This document shows, in pieces, positions 1 to 11,811 of a stretch of 64,000 nucleotides of DNA. The notes below the pieces were generated by a model. That model did not search any database, had not been told where the DNA came from, and saw nothing but the letters and a program-made list of their open reading frames with translations. Within the stretch, counting starts at the first letter, position 1. The number at the start of each line of letters is the position of its first letter. The stretch comes from Omphalotus guepiniiformis (lineage: Eukaryota > Basidiomycota > Agaricomycetes > Agaricales > Omphalotaceae): contig JAQOOI010000016.1 of the NCBI GenBank assembly GCA_028554645.1, forward strand, positions 806,001 to 870,000. Direction: 5' to 3'. The translations under genes and the position numbers were made by a program.

Positions 1-796
1 GACTTACCGCGATAGAGTTACCAATGACCGTGTTGAGCTGGCTGTTCAATTCATTTCGGTCGCTGATGACCTTCAGAGTATCGAGTCAGATACAGGATCG
101 AGCAATGGCAATAGCACGAAAGGGTAGGAGAAAGGTAGGAGGGAGTTGTAAAAGCATGAGTAGACACGTACCTGGTCGTAGGTGAACTGACCAAGAACGG
201 CTCGCATAGCGGACGTTCCAGTGTATTTGATGTTAGCCGCCACATCGCTGACCTGAAAACAGGCTCTATATCCGTTGACGACGCGATAGAAAAGGGAGCC
301 GGAGCAGGTGATTGGGACCTGTGTTCTCATTTAATACACATACATCAAGATGAGTTACTGAAAGTTTGTTTACATTGTCAGAGGTATAACCTGGCAGCTA
401 ACGAGATATATATGTTAGCACCAAGACAATGACCTGAATTTACGAAAGATGAACGCGCGCTCAGATTCGGGATTAAAATCGACGATTCTCGCAAATCAAC
501 GCGTTGCACGGTATGATAAATGGGAATTGAGATTCTGAGACCTGGAGGGAGTTGTACTGGATCACGGCCCAAACTGTAAATCACATTTTCATAAATTTGA
601 CCCAAGGTTACAATCTGGAAACTTCAACCCACCTCAATCGCCATCCTTCATGACCCTGTGCAATTATCGTGACAAACGTCCGCGTCGCCAGGAGCTGGGG
701 TGAAGAGTGTAATGCGGCAGGGGTACGTCGAGACAACCGTAGAGCAGGTGTAGATTGAACGGTCAATCGCCGTGCATTGGAAGATAGAGCATTCAT
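1..796 (-). CDS. Mitochondrial stomatin-like (SPFH/band 7) protein, 3' end outside window
   Basis: Stomatin-like proteins of the SLP-2 type sit at the mitochondrial inner membrane and organise prohibitin/cardiolipin-rich domains (family knowledge). The ATG is at 794-796. Residues 1-45 are rich in Arg, Ser and Thr with no acidic residues, like a matrix presequence. Phase-consistent exons are 633-796, 444-573, 172-318 and 8-70; a donor (GTAAGT on the minus strand) at 7-2 shows that the gene runs off the left edge. The SPFH core reads GRDPVQLPPGLRISIP, then SGSLFYRVVNGYRACF, then AMRAVLGQFTYDQ and ISDRNELNSQLN, matching the band-7 order. The exon 2/exon 3 join near 444/318 is the least certain. 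The C-terminal part of the SPFH domain and the coiled coil are missing only because the window ends. Confidence 0.88.
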
Positions 797-1438
797 TGAC
801 GGTGGAACCTTGTCAAACTTTTGCTAGAGCAGACCAACACGAAATGCTCGAACTGGAGGGGAAAGATGGAGAGCATGGTCAACGATGAAGAAGTTCTTTT
901 AACGACAAAAGTCGTTACGAGTCCTTGCGGCCCTCACCTGGCCGAGCAGAAACGTCATCATTCGATCGCCGGCCTTCAACTGGCATTACGTTTTTTTAGT
1001 ACGCCTCATTTCGTTGACAGCTTGACCTCTATACTGCATGATGAATTCAAGTATCTACGATACTCGAGACAATTCCAAGAAGTGCTCTAAGCAGTACAGA
1101 ATAACCAGAACGCGGAGGGGACAAAGAAAAAGCTCCTGCAAATTGCCAGCAAAAAAACAGGACGGGCACATCCTATTTTCCTCTTGGGAAAAATTGAAAG
1201 AATCAAAAAGTCCGTGGAGTACTTAGCTCTGAATAGAGCAAGAAAGTACAGGACTATGTATAGCAAAGGATGTGATATAGCAGACCTAACTAAGAAAGAA
1301 GGGAAAGATGAGCTACAAAGCAACTAGAAGGGTATGGATCAAGTCAATGATTATATGATCGTGTCGATAAAGAAAACGAGAGGAAGAAAACTAGTTGTAG
1401 GCAATTAAGAAATCCGCGTTGGTAGGGATGTTCATGAC
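797..1438. other. Intergenic, 642 bases
   Basis: Between the 5' end of the stomatin-like gene and the 3' end of the LysM gene. Short ORFs on both strands (for example 821-1090) show no recognisable family, signal peptide or splice continuation. I see nothing that supports a gene. Confidence 0.6.
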
Positions 1439-2393
1439 TTAAAGCTCATCACAGAAGGGGAGGTCGTCGTCGTTGTCGTCGGCATCGTCAGAAGATGCAG
1501 AGGGAGTGGGGGTGGCAGAAGAAGCCGAAGTGGAATCAACGGAAGAGGACGACGGGGTAGCGGAAACGGCCGCCGTAGCAGTGCTCGGTATCGCGGTTTC
1601 GACAGGGCCAGAAGCAGGAGGAACCTCTACATGATCAAGAGTGCACAGTACCTGTAATGAAAGACACCGTTAGCGATTTCGGTTGAACGACAGTTACGGA
1701 AGATAATCAAGAGTTTAGTCCACGTAAAGCAGTCGACAGCGTGTAGCACCCCTTAGACTGAAATGTTACTTGGCGTTACCAAGCACACCAAGCACACAAG
1801 GTGCGAGGAGAGAAAAAAGGCTGGGCTGCAGAGGGGACAGCGAAAGGCAGTTAGGAGAGTTGACTCACCTCGCCGACGTAGATATTGCTGCAGTCAGCAT
1901 CGATCTGTGGGTTGTTGCCGTAGAGGATGGTAGAGTTGATACCAAAGTTGGAAGCAATCTGGTCGCAGGTGTCCTGGGCCTGAACGACATAGGTAGTCTG
2001 ACAATCCTCGTTCTCGTAACCCAGGCAGATGGAGTTTCCAGGGGTGAGGTTGGAGCAGGTCGCGTCAATCACACCATTGTTAATGGTGGCAAGTTGATAC
2101 CTGTTGCAAAAATAAAACGTTGGAAGATGCTCATGAAACTGCGCCTAAAGCGCGGGCGAAAAAAGGGATACTTACGTGGAAACATTGTTAGCAGCAGAAA
2201 TGCTATCACAAATGTCACCCTCCTGAATGGTGTAGCTTCGCACGCAAGGACCTGCGAGGGCAGCTGGAAAAGACAGACAAAGAATTAGGACAGGGTGAAC
2301 AACTCCGAAGGCAAAGCTCCACAGTAGGATTTGCGACATACATTGGAAGAAAAGGGGAAGCACAGAGGCGAGGATGGCGACTTTTGTGAACAT
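1439..2393 (-). CDS. Secreted two-LysM protein (LysM effector type)
   Basis: LysM domains bind chitin and related N-acetylglucosamine polymers; secreted fungal LysM proteins shield hyphae or suppress chitin-triggered plant defence (family knowledge). Exons 2342-2393, 2176-2263, 1869-2100 and 1439-1651 join in phase to 194 residues. Residues 1-22 form a signal peptide (MFTKVAILASVLPLFFQSALA) ending at an ALA-G site made by the first splice. LysM 1 runs from CVRSYTIQEGDICDSI to PGNSICLG and LysM 2 from CQTTYVVQAQDTCDQI to NIYVGEV; both have the YxVQ..DTC start and the Asn-Pro/Asn-Asn turn. Cysteines are paired around each domain as in disulfide-stabilised effectors. The C-terminus is a Ser/Ala/Thr-rich linker followed by an Asp-rich end (DDADDNDDDLPFCDEL). 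No GPI signal or catalytic domain is present, so an enzyme is unlikely. Confidence 0.9.
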
Positions 2394-3011
2394 GGTAGCA
2401 AGAAAATGCAGCCTAAAGAACGTGGCGAGTAGAACGAAGGGACTTTAAAAGAGAAGGGACTCGAGGACGACGAGAGGATGATGAGTGTAAGAGACAGAAA
2501 TATATTTCCAGAAATCGTTCGGATACCAATCAATCTCGGCAATTTCCTCTGTGGTTGCCTGGACGGTTGCCCCCGGCAACAAAGCTGGTGCCTGAAGAGT
2601 ACTCACTTTGTGCACAAAAATTCGTTGTAATGCTTGAAATGCTTCATTCAAGGCTCTGAAGAAATGCCTTTTATTGTTGAAATGCAGAGGTCTCTCTGCC
2701 ATCCTGTAGAAACTAGATACAGAATCCATTGATGCTGCGCCGCGCGTGCGCCAAGTGACTTTAACAGTAGCCGACAGCGAGCATGTAAAAATTTCAACGT
2801 TACAACCCAAGCCAAGCTCAACCGTGTTCTAACGACACGTCAGTATGTATATATATATGTATAATAAGTACTATGGCCATCGAATGATATGAATTGAGCG
2901 GTGATAACGTCCAGGCTAAAAAAATTCAAGTATGCTCGTGTTCGTTTACTGAATGATCATGCCATGACGCGCAACAACAGCATTTTCTTCTCGCGAAAAG
3001 AGTTCTCACTC
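2394..3011. other. Intergenic, 618 bases
   Basis: Upstream region of the LysM gene and downstream of the mitochondrial-type gene. Holds an AT-rich run of TA dinucleotides near 2845-2868. Antisense ORFs such as 2445-2810 lack any family resemblance. No gene supported. Confidence 0.55.
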
Positions 3012-4203
3012 TCATTCCGGCGTGATCTTATCATAAGAGTCTCTTTTGTCGCTTCGCTTCCCTCCACACGTAGCCCCAGTCGTGCTGCCCGCCCTCGGCC
3101 CCGCGGGTGTCTCGGGAAATCCATACCCGAATACGTTGCCCAAGCTCGCCCTCAGAGCATCGTATACAGTCTGATGTGGTGCAGGCTCTATCGAGTTCAC
3201 TGTATGCACATATATGAGGCCCGTCAAAGGCGAAAACGTGTACGTCGAGTTCCTAAAGGCAAATCTACTAATGAATAATATTCTTTATATATAGATAAAC
3301 TTGCTTGACGTACACTTCCCATTCACTGGTCCCGCCGCTCACGCGAGATGTCCCCGTTACTCGTAAACCGATGAAGAGACTCTTCTCTCGGTTTTTCTTG
3401 CGCGGTGAGTTCGAATTCTGGGAGCCTTCGTCTGGATCATTTGGCGGAACAAGGCCCGATTTTGGGGTATTGATGATTACTTTGTGAATCGTTACCCGCA
3501 AATCGGAGTAAAGGGTGTTCAGGGTATGTCGTACGAATGCTGCAGAGGCAAGATACAAAGGCTTTCCTAAATGAAAGTCAATCAATATGCAACTGCATTA
3601 CGACAAGGAGAAGAGACAAGCCTTCAAAGTGCAGCGTCTTGGGAAATGGAGGAGGTAATGCCGTGGGAGGTGTGTAAGAAAGCCTTATTTTCGAACTATA
3701 AATCGACTCCAAACCCTCATTCCTGGACCTATTTTCTAGAGGATTCACCACGGGAATATGAATACCAGCAGAAGCTGGGTGAGGCTCCCCCGTGGTCTTG
3801 TCAAAAGACGACATCAGACCGGTGGCGAAGAAGTGCGGAAGAGTATTTTGCAAGATGTCAGTGGCACGTCCTAATACCGATACGAACGAGCGCTATATAG
3901 TATCAGAGCTCGAACACCAGAATATGACAAGGGTGTGTATTTACCTGTTCGTATTTCCCATTCCTGGTCAGAAATTTCTTCTGGAGGCTTCGGTGACTTT
4001 GGCTTTGGAGTAGGGGAGTTATTCGAGTCTGGTGGATTGGTTCGTCTAAGACCGAGTTCTGCGGAAACAGATGAATTGTGTCTGATAGCTAGTGCTGACT
4101 TGGTCAAAGTATTGAGAGCTTCATGCTGTACATAGGTTGAAGGATTTTGACGATACAGAACCTGAGAAGATTTGTAGCACGTTCGAGATAGCCGCCTTAG
4201 CAT
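3012..4203 (-). CDS. Conserved fungal protein, probably mitochondrial, possible NTF2-like fold
   Basis: I do not recognise a named function. Exons 3945-4203, 3602-3870, 3314-3561 and 3012-3252 join in phase to about 338 residues; the 3602/3561 junction implies an unusually short intron (about 40 bases) and is uncertain. The N-terminus MLRRLSRTCYKSSQVLYRQN is basic and acid-free, suggesting mitochondrial import. A Pro/Lys linker (NNSPTPKPKSPKPPEE) precedes a globular part containing LQNTLPHFFATGL, IYSSKIRLSYTPP, LRVTGTSRVSGGTSEWEV and TFSPLTGLIYVHTVNSIEP. The pattern of helix, damaged-looking 'F.G' segment and paired strands with a terminal 'V..I.P..' resembles NTF2-like/DUF2358-type proteins; this is inference. 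The tail is Gly/Arg/Lys-rich and low complexity. The gene is divergent from FunK1 kinase A, with 235 bases between the two starts. Confidence 0.72.
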
Positions 4204-4438
4204 CAAGGGAGATGGAGAGACGGACTCTTCAACCTTTCGACTGAAGTGTGCCGGAGTCGACGTGAAGTGGTGGCACGCGTTATTTGTTCGAACCCTCTGA
4301 ACCAAATAAATCTCACAGCTGTTTCCGACTCCTAAGGCTATAGTGTCCTTTTTGTACTGCATACCTGCTGCATACATACATGTAGTCGTTTTGCACTCAT
4401 TGCAATGTTCAGTCCGAGTCTCGTACTATCTCTGACTA
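4204..4438. promoter_or_regulatory. Short shared 5' region between two divergent genes
   Basis: Only 235 bases separate the ATG at 4203 (minus) from the ATG at 4439 (plus), so both 5' UTRs and core promoters must fit here. I see no clear TATA box. Inferred from gene arrangement only. Confidence 0.4.
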
Positions 4439-7093
4439 ATGGATACTTCTACTATCGACATTTCTAGTACTCCCCCTCGAGACACTATTCATACCACCGA
4501 CGGTTCGATGTCAAGAAGCCAAGAGTTGACGATGCAGTTAGCAAACATGGACCTTGAGTGGAACATATTTCAGGACCCTGGGGTCTTGGACCATATCTTC
4601 AAGATAGATGCAGCTGTGGTTGACGTGGTCTTTGAAAAGGTGTCGCAGACTTTCAACCTCAAAAACCCGGAGTGGGGTTTAAATACGGATCGTCGCAGCT
4701 GGAATCTCGAAGAGAAATCGGAAAGGAGCTGGTATAGGCCATTGGTATGGTTTCAAAACCACATTGTGACTGCTATTAAAGAAACCATCGACTTCGACCC
4801 AGTGTGCATCTTCGGGGAGCTCAAATTTTGTGTCTGGGATCTACCTCTGAAAGAGGGCACAAAAGCCAAGGAACTCGGAAACGTTGGCGTACTGAAGCCT
4901 GATATCCTTCACCATCGATCTCCAACTCCGAGTAGTGGATTGTCGTGGAGAGATGTGCTTCTGGTCGAAGAAGTGACAGGCGACCTCCGGCCAGCAATCC
5001 TTCAAGTGTCCATCTATGTGCGATGCTTATTTGCAGCACATGAGGAATGGTTCTGCATTCCAACCCTCATTTTTGAACATCGCGAAGCCGCGTACTACCT
5101 CCTCTTTCATACTCGGTCAGGAATTATCGCGACACTGCCTATGCCTCTACGAACGAACGAGGGTTTATGGGAGATCGTGAAGATGTTTATCTGTTTGACG
5201 CGATGGACCCCTTCGAAAGCTTTGATTGATAGCAGCCGTTCTCAGACTCGGTTTTACTTTGAAAATCTTGGACATTTCCGTATACAAGAGATTATTTGCC
5301 GACGTACTAATCTTATTGGACCGTCGACTCGAGCCTATAAATTGGCACGAGGTTTGTTCCTTTGGTTTTGCTTCCCTACATGCCTCATAATTGATCCCTC
5401 TGGTTCTAGTTGTTGGGATGGAGAGCAGGGAATCGGAAAGTGGAGTGCTTTCACCGGTTGAAGTAGACGAGAAGGAATTTCGCATGCGAACCCGGAGTCT
5501 TTCAACATATCAATCCTGCCCTAATTTCTGCACAGACTATAGTGAGCCTCGTCATCAGTATCGCGTCCCGCCAAACACTGTTCCCGATCCGTGTAGCCGG
5601 AAACGAAATGCGCCACCAGACCCGACGGCACTCATAAATTCAATGCCTCCTCAGAGAATTACTAGGAGCAAGGCCAAACGACAACTTGAACATTCTCAAG
5701 TACCCCCCACTGTCCAGACTCTCGAAACTGGCTTGTCTAAAATCCAGCTAAAGTCTACCCTGCATCTAGGGCTCACAGCGCCTGCCGAATGGTCCCTCGT
5801 CCAGCGTGTCGATAATGGGGCTGACTTACACCCCCTTCTTATACCGAGTCTAGTCGACAACAAGGAATCATACAATGAACTGGTTTATAAGTTATTCACT
5901 CCTCTGGATACTCATTGTGTAGAGGGAGAGATGTTCAAACCGCTTCGCAATGAATTTGGTGTACCGAACGTCATTGCAGGTTTCGAAGTTAGGAACCAAG
6001 AAAACATAGCGATAGAGACCGCTGCATTTCGCTCTTCAAGAGCTGAATTCTGGAAGATCCTTTTATCTGCGGAGGATAGACAATATGAATGGACTTGCCC
6101 ATTCATAAATCGCAAACTATATGCCCTTTTGATGACAACAGTGGGAATGCCACTAACAAAGGCTCCCACCGTTGTTCACTTGCTAGAAGGTCTATTGCAT
6201 GCAATGCTTGGTGAGCTCTACCCTACGAGTATCCACGGTTATGCTGACTGTGACTAGGCCACTTTGTGCTGTATCAGTCTGGATGGCTTCATCGAGATGT
6301 TAGCACTGGTAATGTCTTGTTGCTTAAAACACCTGAGGCACGCAATCAAGAAACGTGAGCGGTATTGTGTCTACTATCGTAAATTATATTCTTACAAGTT
6401 AGCCAGTGTCAAGCATGTTATACCACCCAGCGTCACTCTTGGCGATTGTCAGGGTATGATCATAGATGGCGACCATGCTGTCAAATGGAAGGAAGCTAGA
6501 GAAGATCCAGGTGATTATCGTTCTGTGGGTCTTTTTCCTTTGATCAATTCTTGTTATTCACTGTTCACTGACAACTCCTCCTATGGTAGGGCACACTTCC
6601 TTTCCTTTCTATGCGGCTCCTTAGTACGTGGTCGATGGCACTCCCATGCCGCCATACTGCTATCGATGATCTCGAATCGTTTCTCTGGGTATTCATTATC
6701 TCCATTTTTGAATGTCGTCGCATGCGTAAGTGTTCGACTACATTCCCAGATGCGCTCTACCTCCGGTTGTATGAAACCAATTTAGAACCCCTTCATAATT
6801 GCAAATTCGCCTTCATTAATAATCTACGCAAGAACATTACATGGGCTAGAAGACAGAATCAGGACTCAGAAGCCACTGTTTTCATCGCTGTCTTCGACCT
6901 GCTCGAGGAATGGCATCAGTTGGCTATCTCATATGCGGATAAACTAGATGCCTCTATCGATGACTTCTCGATTCAAGATGTGTACGCTCAGCTTAGTAGG
7001 GAAGCGTATGTAGATTACTTTCGAGCAGGTTTTGGTAAGCTTGCTGAGCTGAAAGCTAAAGCTCAAGTGGCACAGAATTCGGTGGCTTGGTAA
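4439..7093 (+). CDS. FunK1-type protein kinase A (degenerate metal-binding loop)
   Basis: FunK1 proteins are kinase-fold proteins greatly expanded in mushroom-forming fungi, with largely unknown substrates. Exons 4439-5351, 5410-6210, 6258-6354, 6407-6524 and 6590-7093 join in phase to 810 residues. The N-terminal part has the family's conserved block (KPDILHHRSP, WRDVLLVEEV, FAAHEEWFCIP, FHTRSGIIATLP). The kinase part carries LVYKLF and, made by splicing, SGWLHRDVSTGNVLLL, a clear HRDxSxGN catalytic loop. The DFG-equivalent is MIIDGDHAVKW, where the family normally has IDFDLA, and the GT-PF activation segment SGTLPFLSMRLL lacks the usual Glu. A basic patch (RITRSKAKRQ) lies between the lobes. 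Catalytic Asp and Asn are present, so activity is possible, but the changed metal-binding loop makes it doubtful. Confidence 0.85.
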
Positions 7094-7395
7094 ATACTAT
7101 CACACTCTTATAACTTCTAGCTTTTGTGCCGGTACGACGGCTTTCTTCCATAGATTACCTGGCAATTCTGTATTAGATTATTCCTCAGGGTAGGCCCATC
7201 TATTTTACCAGAATACCTTGACTTACCGAGCAGTTTAGATCGTCTGAAGAGTGAAACGACGGCAACTGCCTTGTAAATACATGTTCTTACGGCTGTGTCT
7301 ATAATGGAAATCTACTAGTACTAGCATACCAGACTTCTTAACAAGCTACAGTAAGGAAGTAAGAAACATGGCACTAGCTCTTGCTTCAGAGCACA
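7094..7395. other. Tail-to-tail intergenic, 302 bases
   Basis: Between the FunK1 A stop and the MFS transporter stop. AT-rich 3' UTR-like sequence; nothing else seen. Confidence 0.5.
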
Positions 7396-9524
7396 TCACG
7401 CGTCGTGTGCCTTTCTAGGCATCCTCACGAAAAGTAAAACCACAACCACTGCGAATGCACCTAGCCCAGTGCCAAAGTAGAACGCCGTGCGGTACCCTTT
7501 GAACACAGAATCAGAAGGAACATAGCGCTCGACAGTACCCGCCATTCCAAGACCTGTAGTGGATGTTATTTTGCAAATGAATAGGGATGGTGAAGGGCGT
7601 ACCGATGCTTAGACTGTATCCAGATGTCAGAACAATTTACTATGATAGAATCACAAACGCTTGGTAGTCTCACCTGTAATTCGTAATCATGCTAACAATA
7701 CCGGCTGCAATACCTTGGAAATCATGTCCAACAGAGTCACTGACGATGACTTGCCCGGCAGTAAATGAAAGATCTACAATGCAGTTAGTGCATACGTAGC
7801 GTCTCGAGAAGAACAAGCAAAGGAGCTAACCTGGACCCCATACAACGAGACATAAAGCGGGGAATATCATCGCCCAATATGTTTGTTGAGGCGGCGTTAA
7901 ACACATGATAAGGTTACCAACGAAAAACGAAACCATCGACACCGAAAAGATCCAGTGACTGGGATAGCGGTGTATGATGACGGGAACAAGCAGGGCGGCT
8001 ATAATGCCTGAGTTTGGGAAGAATCAGCATGAGCGAGAAGAAGTAGAAACCTAATGAACCTCCTGGCGCTAGTGGACTCAATTGGGCAACGAGAGCCAGA
8101 GGGAGGTGGGCACCTCGAACATCCCGAATGCTGAATGAAAGTCAGCGGGAATCCGAGGAAGGAGGAAAAGGAGATTACAAGACATTCGTATAGTACTAGA
8201 GTCGGTTCATATTAGTGTAGCCTTGCGTTCAGGTGGAAAAAATGGTCGTACCAAGAATACGCCAAAGCTCGACCATCCTAACCATAGACAGAGATAGACG
8301 AGTAGTGCTTCTTTGTGCAGTACCTCACGAGGGACAAGAGCTGCATGAGATTCTGTATATCTTTCCCATATGAAGAACCCAGCTATGCATAGCACCGAGA
8401 CGATCAGGAGGGCGTAGACGTAGGGTTCTGGCCAGCCGACAACGGTCCCCTGACTTTGTTGGCACAAAAAGCGTCAGTCATGAGCGAATAAATAGAAAAT
8501 ACGGAAGAATATCTGAGACGGACTTCCAAGTAAAGTCGAATAAAATGAATCCAGCGGTGCTTAATAAGAACCCAACGGTGTCGAATTTCTGTCGGGGATG
8601 TGCGGTGCAGTCCTTAGGGAGAACAAAGAGACCAGATAGACCAAAGATAGTACCAGCAATCGCTCTGCAGGCATGACATCAGCACCTGAAGTTACTTGAA
8701 TATAAGGATAGATATCTGACGTTACAAACCATATCCACTGTACGCCCACTGTTTGAGCCAGTAACGCGCCAAACACACCACCAATAGCGAATCCCGCTGG
8801 TCCTAGGGCGCCAAGGATTGCAAACAAAAAGGTTCGTTTCTTGCCCGCAGGATAGACTCGACCAAGTGTAGCGACAGAATTCGGCACTAATGTTTTGCGC
8901 TCTTCAGTGAAAAACGTCAAGACCTCAAGAAGTATTGAAACCAACCAGTAAGGCTTCCTCCAGCACCTGCAATGGCACGGCATATATCGAATGGAATACG
9001 TGAACGACAGAAACCGGAGCCGATGTTGCCTGCGATGCTAATGGCAAATCCTGAGAGCCACACTCGCCTCGGGCCGCTAGATATACGTGGTATTAATTTC
9101 ACGACGTTGTTGCGTAGAGGGCATCGAATTACGCACTACATATCACCTAGACGGCCGGAAACTATAACGAATATTCCCAATGTGAGGCTAAATCAAAAGT
9201 ATGAGTAGGAGAATATCGCCTGAGAAATCTCACTAACCTATACGAAGCTGGAATCCAGCTAAGTTGACCTGGATCCTGAGTGCCTAGATAATCTCCAATG
9301 TACATCAAAGGTATCATACAAGCGCCAAGCTGCGCCTGTGCAAGGAGCTGGGCTGAACAGACGGTGGCGATAAATAGAGCTTCCTTGATGATTCCGAGTG
9401 GTCTTCTCGATGCATTTGAGAGTAGTTGAGGCTCTTCCAATTGAAACTCGGCGCGTGTAGACTTCTCTGAGGGAGGTTGACTGTTTGATTCTCCAAGTTC
9501 AACTTTTGGGACTAGGTTGTTCAT
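7396..9524 (-). CDS. MFS transporter, drug:H+ antiporter-like
   Basis: A major facilitator superfamily transporter of the plasma or vacuolar membrane, likely exporting small organic compounds by proton antiport. The first exon (ATG at 9522-9524) encodes a hydrophilic N-terminus of about 45 residues, then TM1 (EALFIATVCSAQLLAQAQLG). The next exons give LTLGIFVIVSGRLGDM and GGPRRVWLSGFAISIAGNIG, the loop 2-3 motif A region (GRLGD..GPRRVW). Later pieces include GALGPAGFAIGGVFGALLAQ, TVGFLLSTAGFILFDFTWK, YVYALLIVSVLCIAGFFIWE, WIFSVSMVSFFVGNLI and FYFGTGLGAFAVVVVLLFVR, ending MPRKAHDA at the stop at 7396-7398. At least eight introns interrupt it; I did not fix every boundary. The order and number of hydrophobic segments suggest a 14-helix DHA2-like protein. 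It is divergent from ULA1, with 388 bases between starts. Substrate unknown. Confidence 0.87.
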
Positions 9525-9912
9525 ATCTCTAGGTGAGTTGAAGCGTGAGATGGCCGCGTTGCGTTCGAAGAAAAGGGTCTAGAAGTAACTTGGAAGCACG
9601 GAAAACTTGGGTAGGTCAGGTGAATTGTAACGCCGGACCCAGGGAAATGTATTGGAAGACGTTGGAGATACCCGAGATACATACCAGGGCCTTTCATAAG
9701 ACAATGAGCTAGCTTATGCTCGTACATGAAGGAAAGTCGCAATTGCGATAAACGAAGCCAATAACATTTGCAAGTTGAAGAGCTCTGAGATGGAGGTGAA
9801 GACTAAGACTGGTTAGAATTTAGATCATCACGGTCACGACCGTCGCGCCGGTCTGTCCTTTGACTCAGCAAATCACTTTCAAAATAACCATCTCAGGCTC
9901 TAACATCTAATC
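9525..9912. promoter_or_regulatory. Divergent intergenic region, MFS / ULA1
   Basis: 388 bases between the two start codons. A GC-rich stretch with repeated CG pairs lies near 9830-9855 (cacggtcacgaccgtcgcg). No TATA box seen. Regulatory role is inferred from position only. Confidence 0.35.
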
Positions 9913-11811
9913 ATGCATGATTCGCAGAATATCGAAGAAGCCACTACAGCGATGGTAACTGAGTGAGCATGTTCGATCTGCTCAACTGGACTCGTTAATC
10001 TGAAAGCGCAAAGTGGACAGCCGGATAGCAAGACTCGACGATACGATCGACAGCTTCGGTGCGTGTTTCTCTCTAAACAGTCTTTGTTGGAAATTGGTAA
10101 TTGCTCAACAGTTACCATCTATCAGGCTATGGGCTGCAACGGGCCAAGCAGCACTCGAAAGTGCGCGTCTTCTGGTCATTTCTGGGTCAGCAACGTCTAC
10201 ATCGATCCTAAAGAACCTTGTTCTTCCTGGAGTGGGACACTTCACCATCCTCGATCATACCAAAGTTACTCCTGAAGATGCTGGAAACAACTTCTTCTTA
10301 GAGGGTCCATCTAGCATCGGGAAATCGCGTGCAGAAGAGGCTGTTAGACTGCTGAAAGAGCTGAACGAAGGCGTGGAGGGGGAGGCTAACACGGCTGATA
10401 TTGCTGAGATCCTCGAGTCAAACCCATCATATATAACATCCTTCTCATTGATCATCGCTCATAATCTACATCCGGCAATACTCGATAAACTCTCGACTCT
10501 GCTATGGTCCGATCCTAGTTATCCTTCTCTCGTCGTCGTCAATTCCGCCGGATTTCTCGCTGAATTCACAATACAGTTCCATGAGCATCCGAGTAAGCGA
10601 ATTCTAGATATGCTGGGCTCGTGTTAATCGTGAATATTTGCAGTTATCGAAAGCCACTCTGACGCCACTCCATCTCTAAGGATCGACAAGGCATTTCCTG
10701 CGCTTTTCGATTATGCTATGTCGCTTGATCTGGCCAACATGGATCCTACTGATCACTCACATCTTCCTTATGTGGTCATCCTGGTGAGAGCGCTCGAGGA
10801 GTGGAAAAAAGCAGTACGTTCCTTTCAACGTACCCTCAACGAATTTCTGTCGAACGTCTACCCTTATATAGCATGGCAAAGTCCCACAGACGTACGCCGA
10901 AAAGAAAGCCTTCAAAGCAAGTGTTCTCGACATGAGAATCAAATTTGACGAAGAAAACTTTGAGGAAGCCGAAGCTCAAGCTTACCGCTGTTGGACAGAA
11001 ACCAACGTCCCGTCCGATATCGCGGCGCTCTTCCAAGAACCTCAACTCTCTTCTCTTACTCCTGAATCACGACCATTTTTCCACCTGTTGTATGCTTTGA
11101 AGCAATTCTCTGAACAGCCGCCGTTTACTCTGCCTCTGTCGAGCACGCTCCCGGATATGAAAGCCAGTACTGCGAGTTATATCCATTTACAGAAGCTGTA
11201 TAAGGAGAGAGCTGAGGAAGAGAAGGAGCTGTTTAAGAGCTACTTGCAGGTTCCCATAGATGATGAATTGGTAGATTCTTTCGTGAGGAATGCGCATGGG
11301 CTTAAAGTTTTGAGGGGTAAGAAATGGGGCACGCTGGACTCGGACGCAGCAAACCTCGGTGAGGCGTTCTTTCAGTTAGGTCAATTACATTTGCTAAATC
11401 GTGACTTTTCTTTCGAAGCCGAGAAACTTACGACGAACCCCAAGGAGACTGCGACTCATTTGGCACTATCCGCATTGCGCGCTATTACTCTCAAGCAACC
11501 TGGCACTGCACCTTCCGTTGAGCTTCTTACAGCTGAAGCTAAAGCCCTGCTACCGCCTGGTACTGAGTTCCCAGATGAGTTCTCAATCGCTGTTGGAGAA
11601 CTTGTGCGTAGAACTTCCATTTTCTTCTTGCGGCAACCTTGCTCACGATTTCCTCAGTGTGCGAGCGCCGACCGCTGATTTACCCAATACTGCGGCGTTC
11701 CTTGGTGGGCTTGTTGCACAAGAAGTTATTAAGATGATCACTAAACAGTATGTCCCGATTGACGGATTTTGTGTTGTTGACCTTGTGGATACCTGGACTG
11801 GTATCATTTGA
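9913..11811 (+). CDS. ULA1: NEDD8-activating enzyme E1 regulatory subunit (APPBP1/ULA1)
   Basis: Partner of UBA3 in the heterodimeric E1 that adenylates NEDD8/Rub1 for cullin neddylation. Exons 9913-9954, 10021-10058, 10126-10592, 10644-10813, 10872-11607 and 11666-11811 join in phase to 532 residues, the usual family length. The tiny first exon gives MHDSQNIEEATTAM, then TRRYDRQLRLWAATGQ, the signature ThiF/E1 entry, then SARLLVISGSATSTSILKNL and VLPGVGHFTILDH. VILVRALEEWKKA and TADLPNTAAFLGGLVAQEVI are typical ULA1 C-terminal blocks. The catalytic Cys domain of a canonical E1 is absent, as expected for the regulatory half. The last intron (about 11608-11665) is uncertain: the best phase-consistent solution uses GTAGAA as donor and GCGAG as acceptor. 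Confidence 0.93.

Noticed and set aside
821..1226. Overlapping plus-strand ORFs
   Set aside because: No family resemblance, no splice continuation and composition like intergenic DNA.
1770..2288. Plus-strand 172-residue ORF
   Set aside because: Lies antisense to the LysM exons, whose domains and splice phases are clear on the minus strand.
2445..2810. Minus-strand ORF upstream of the LysM gene
   Set aside because: No recognisable domain; overlaps the LysM promoter.
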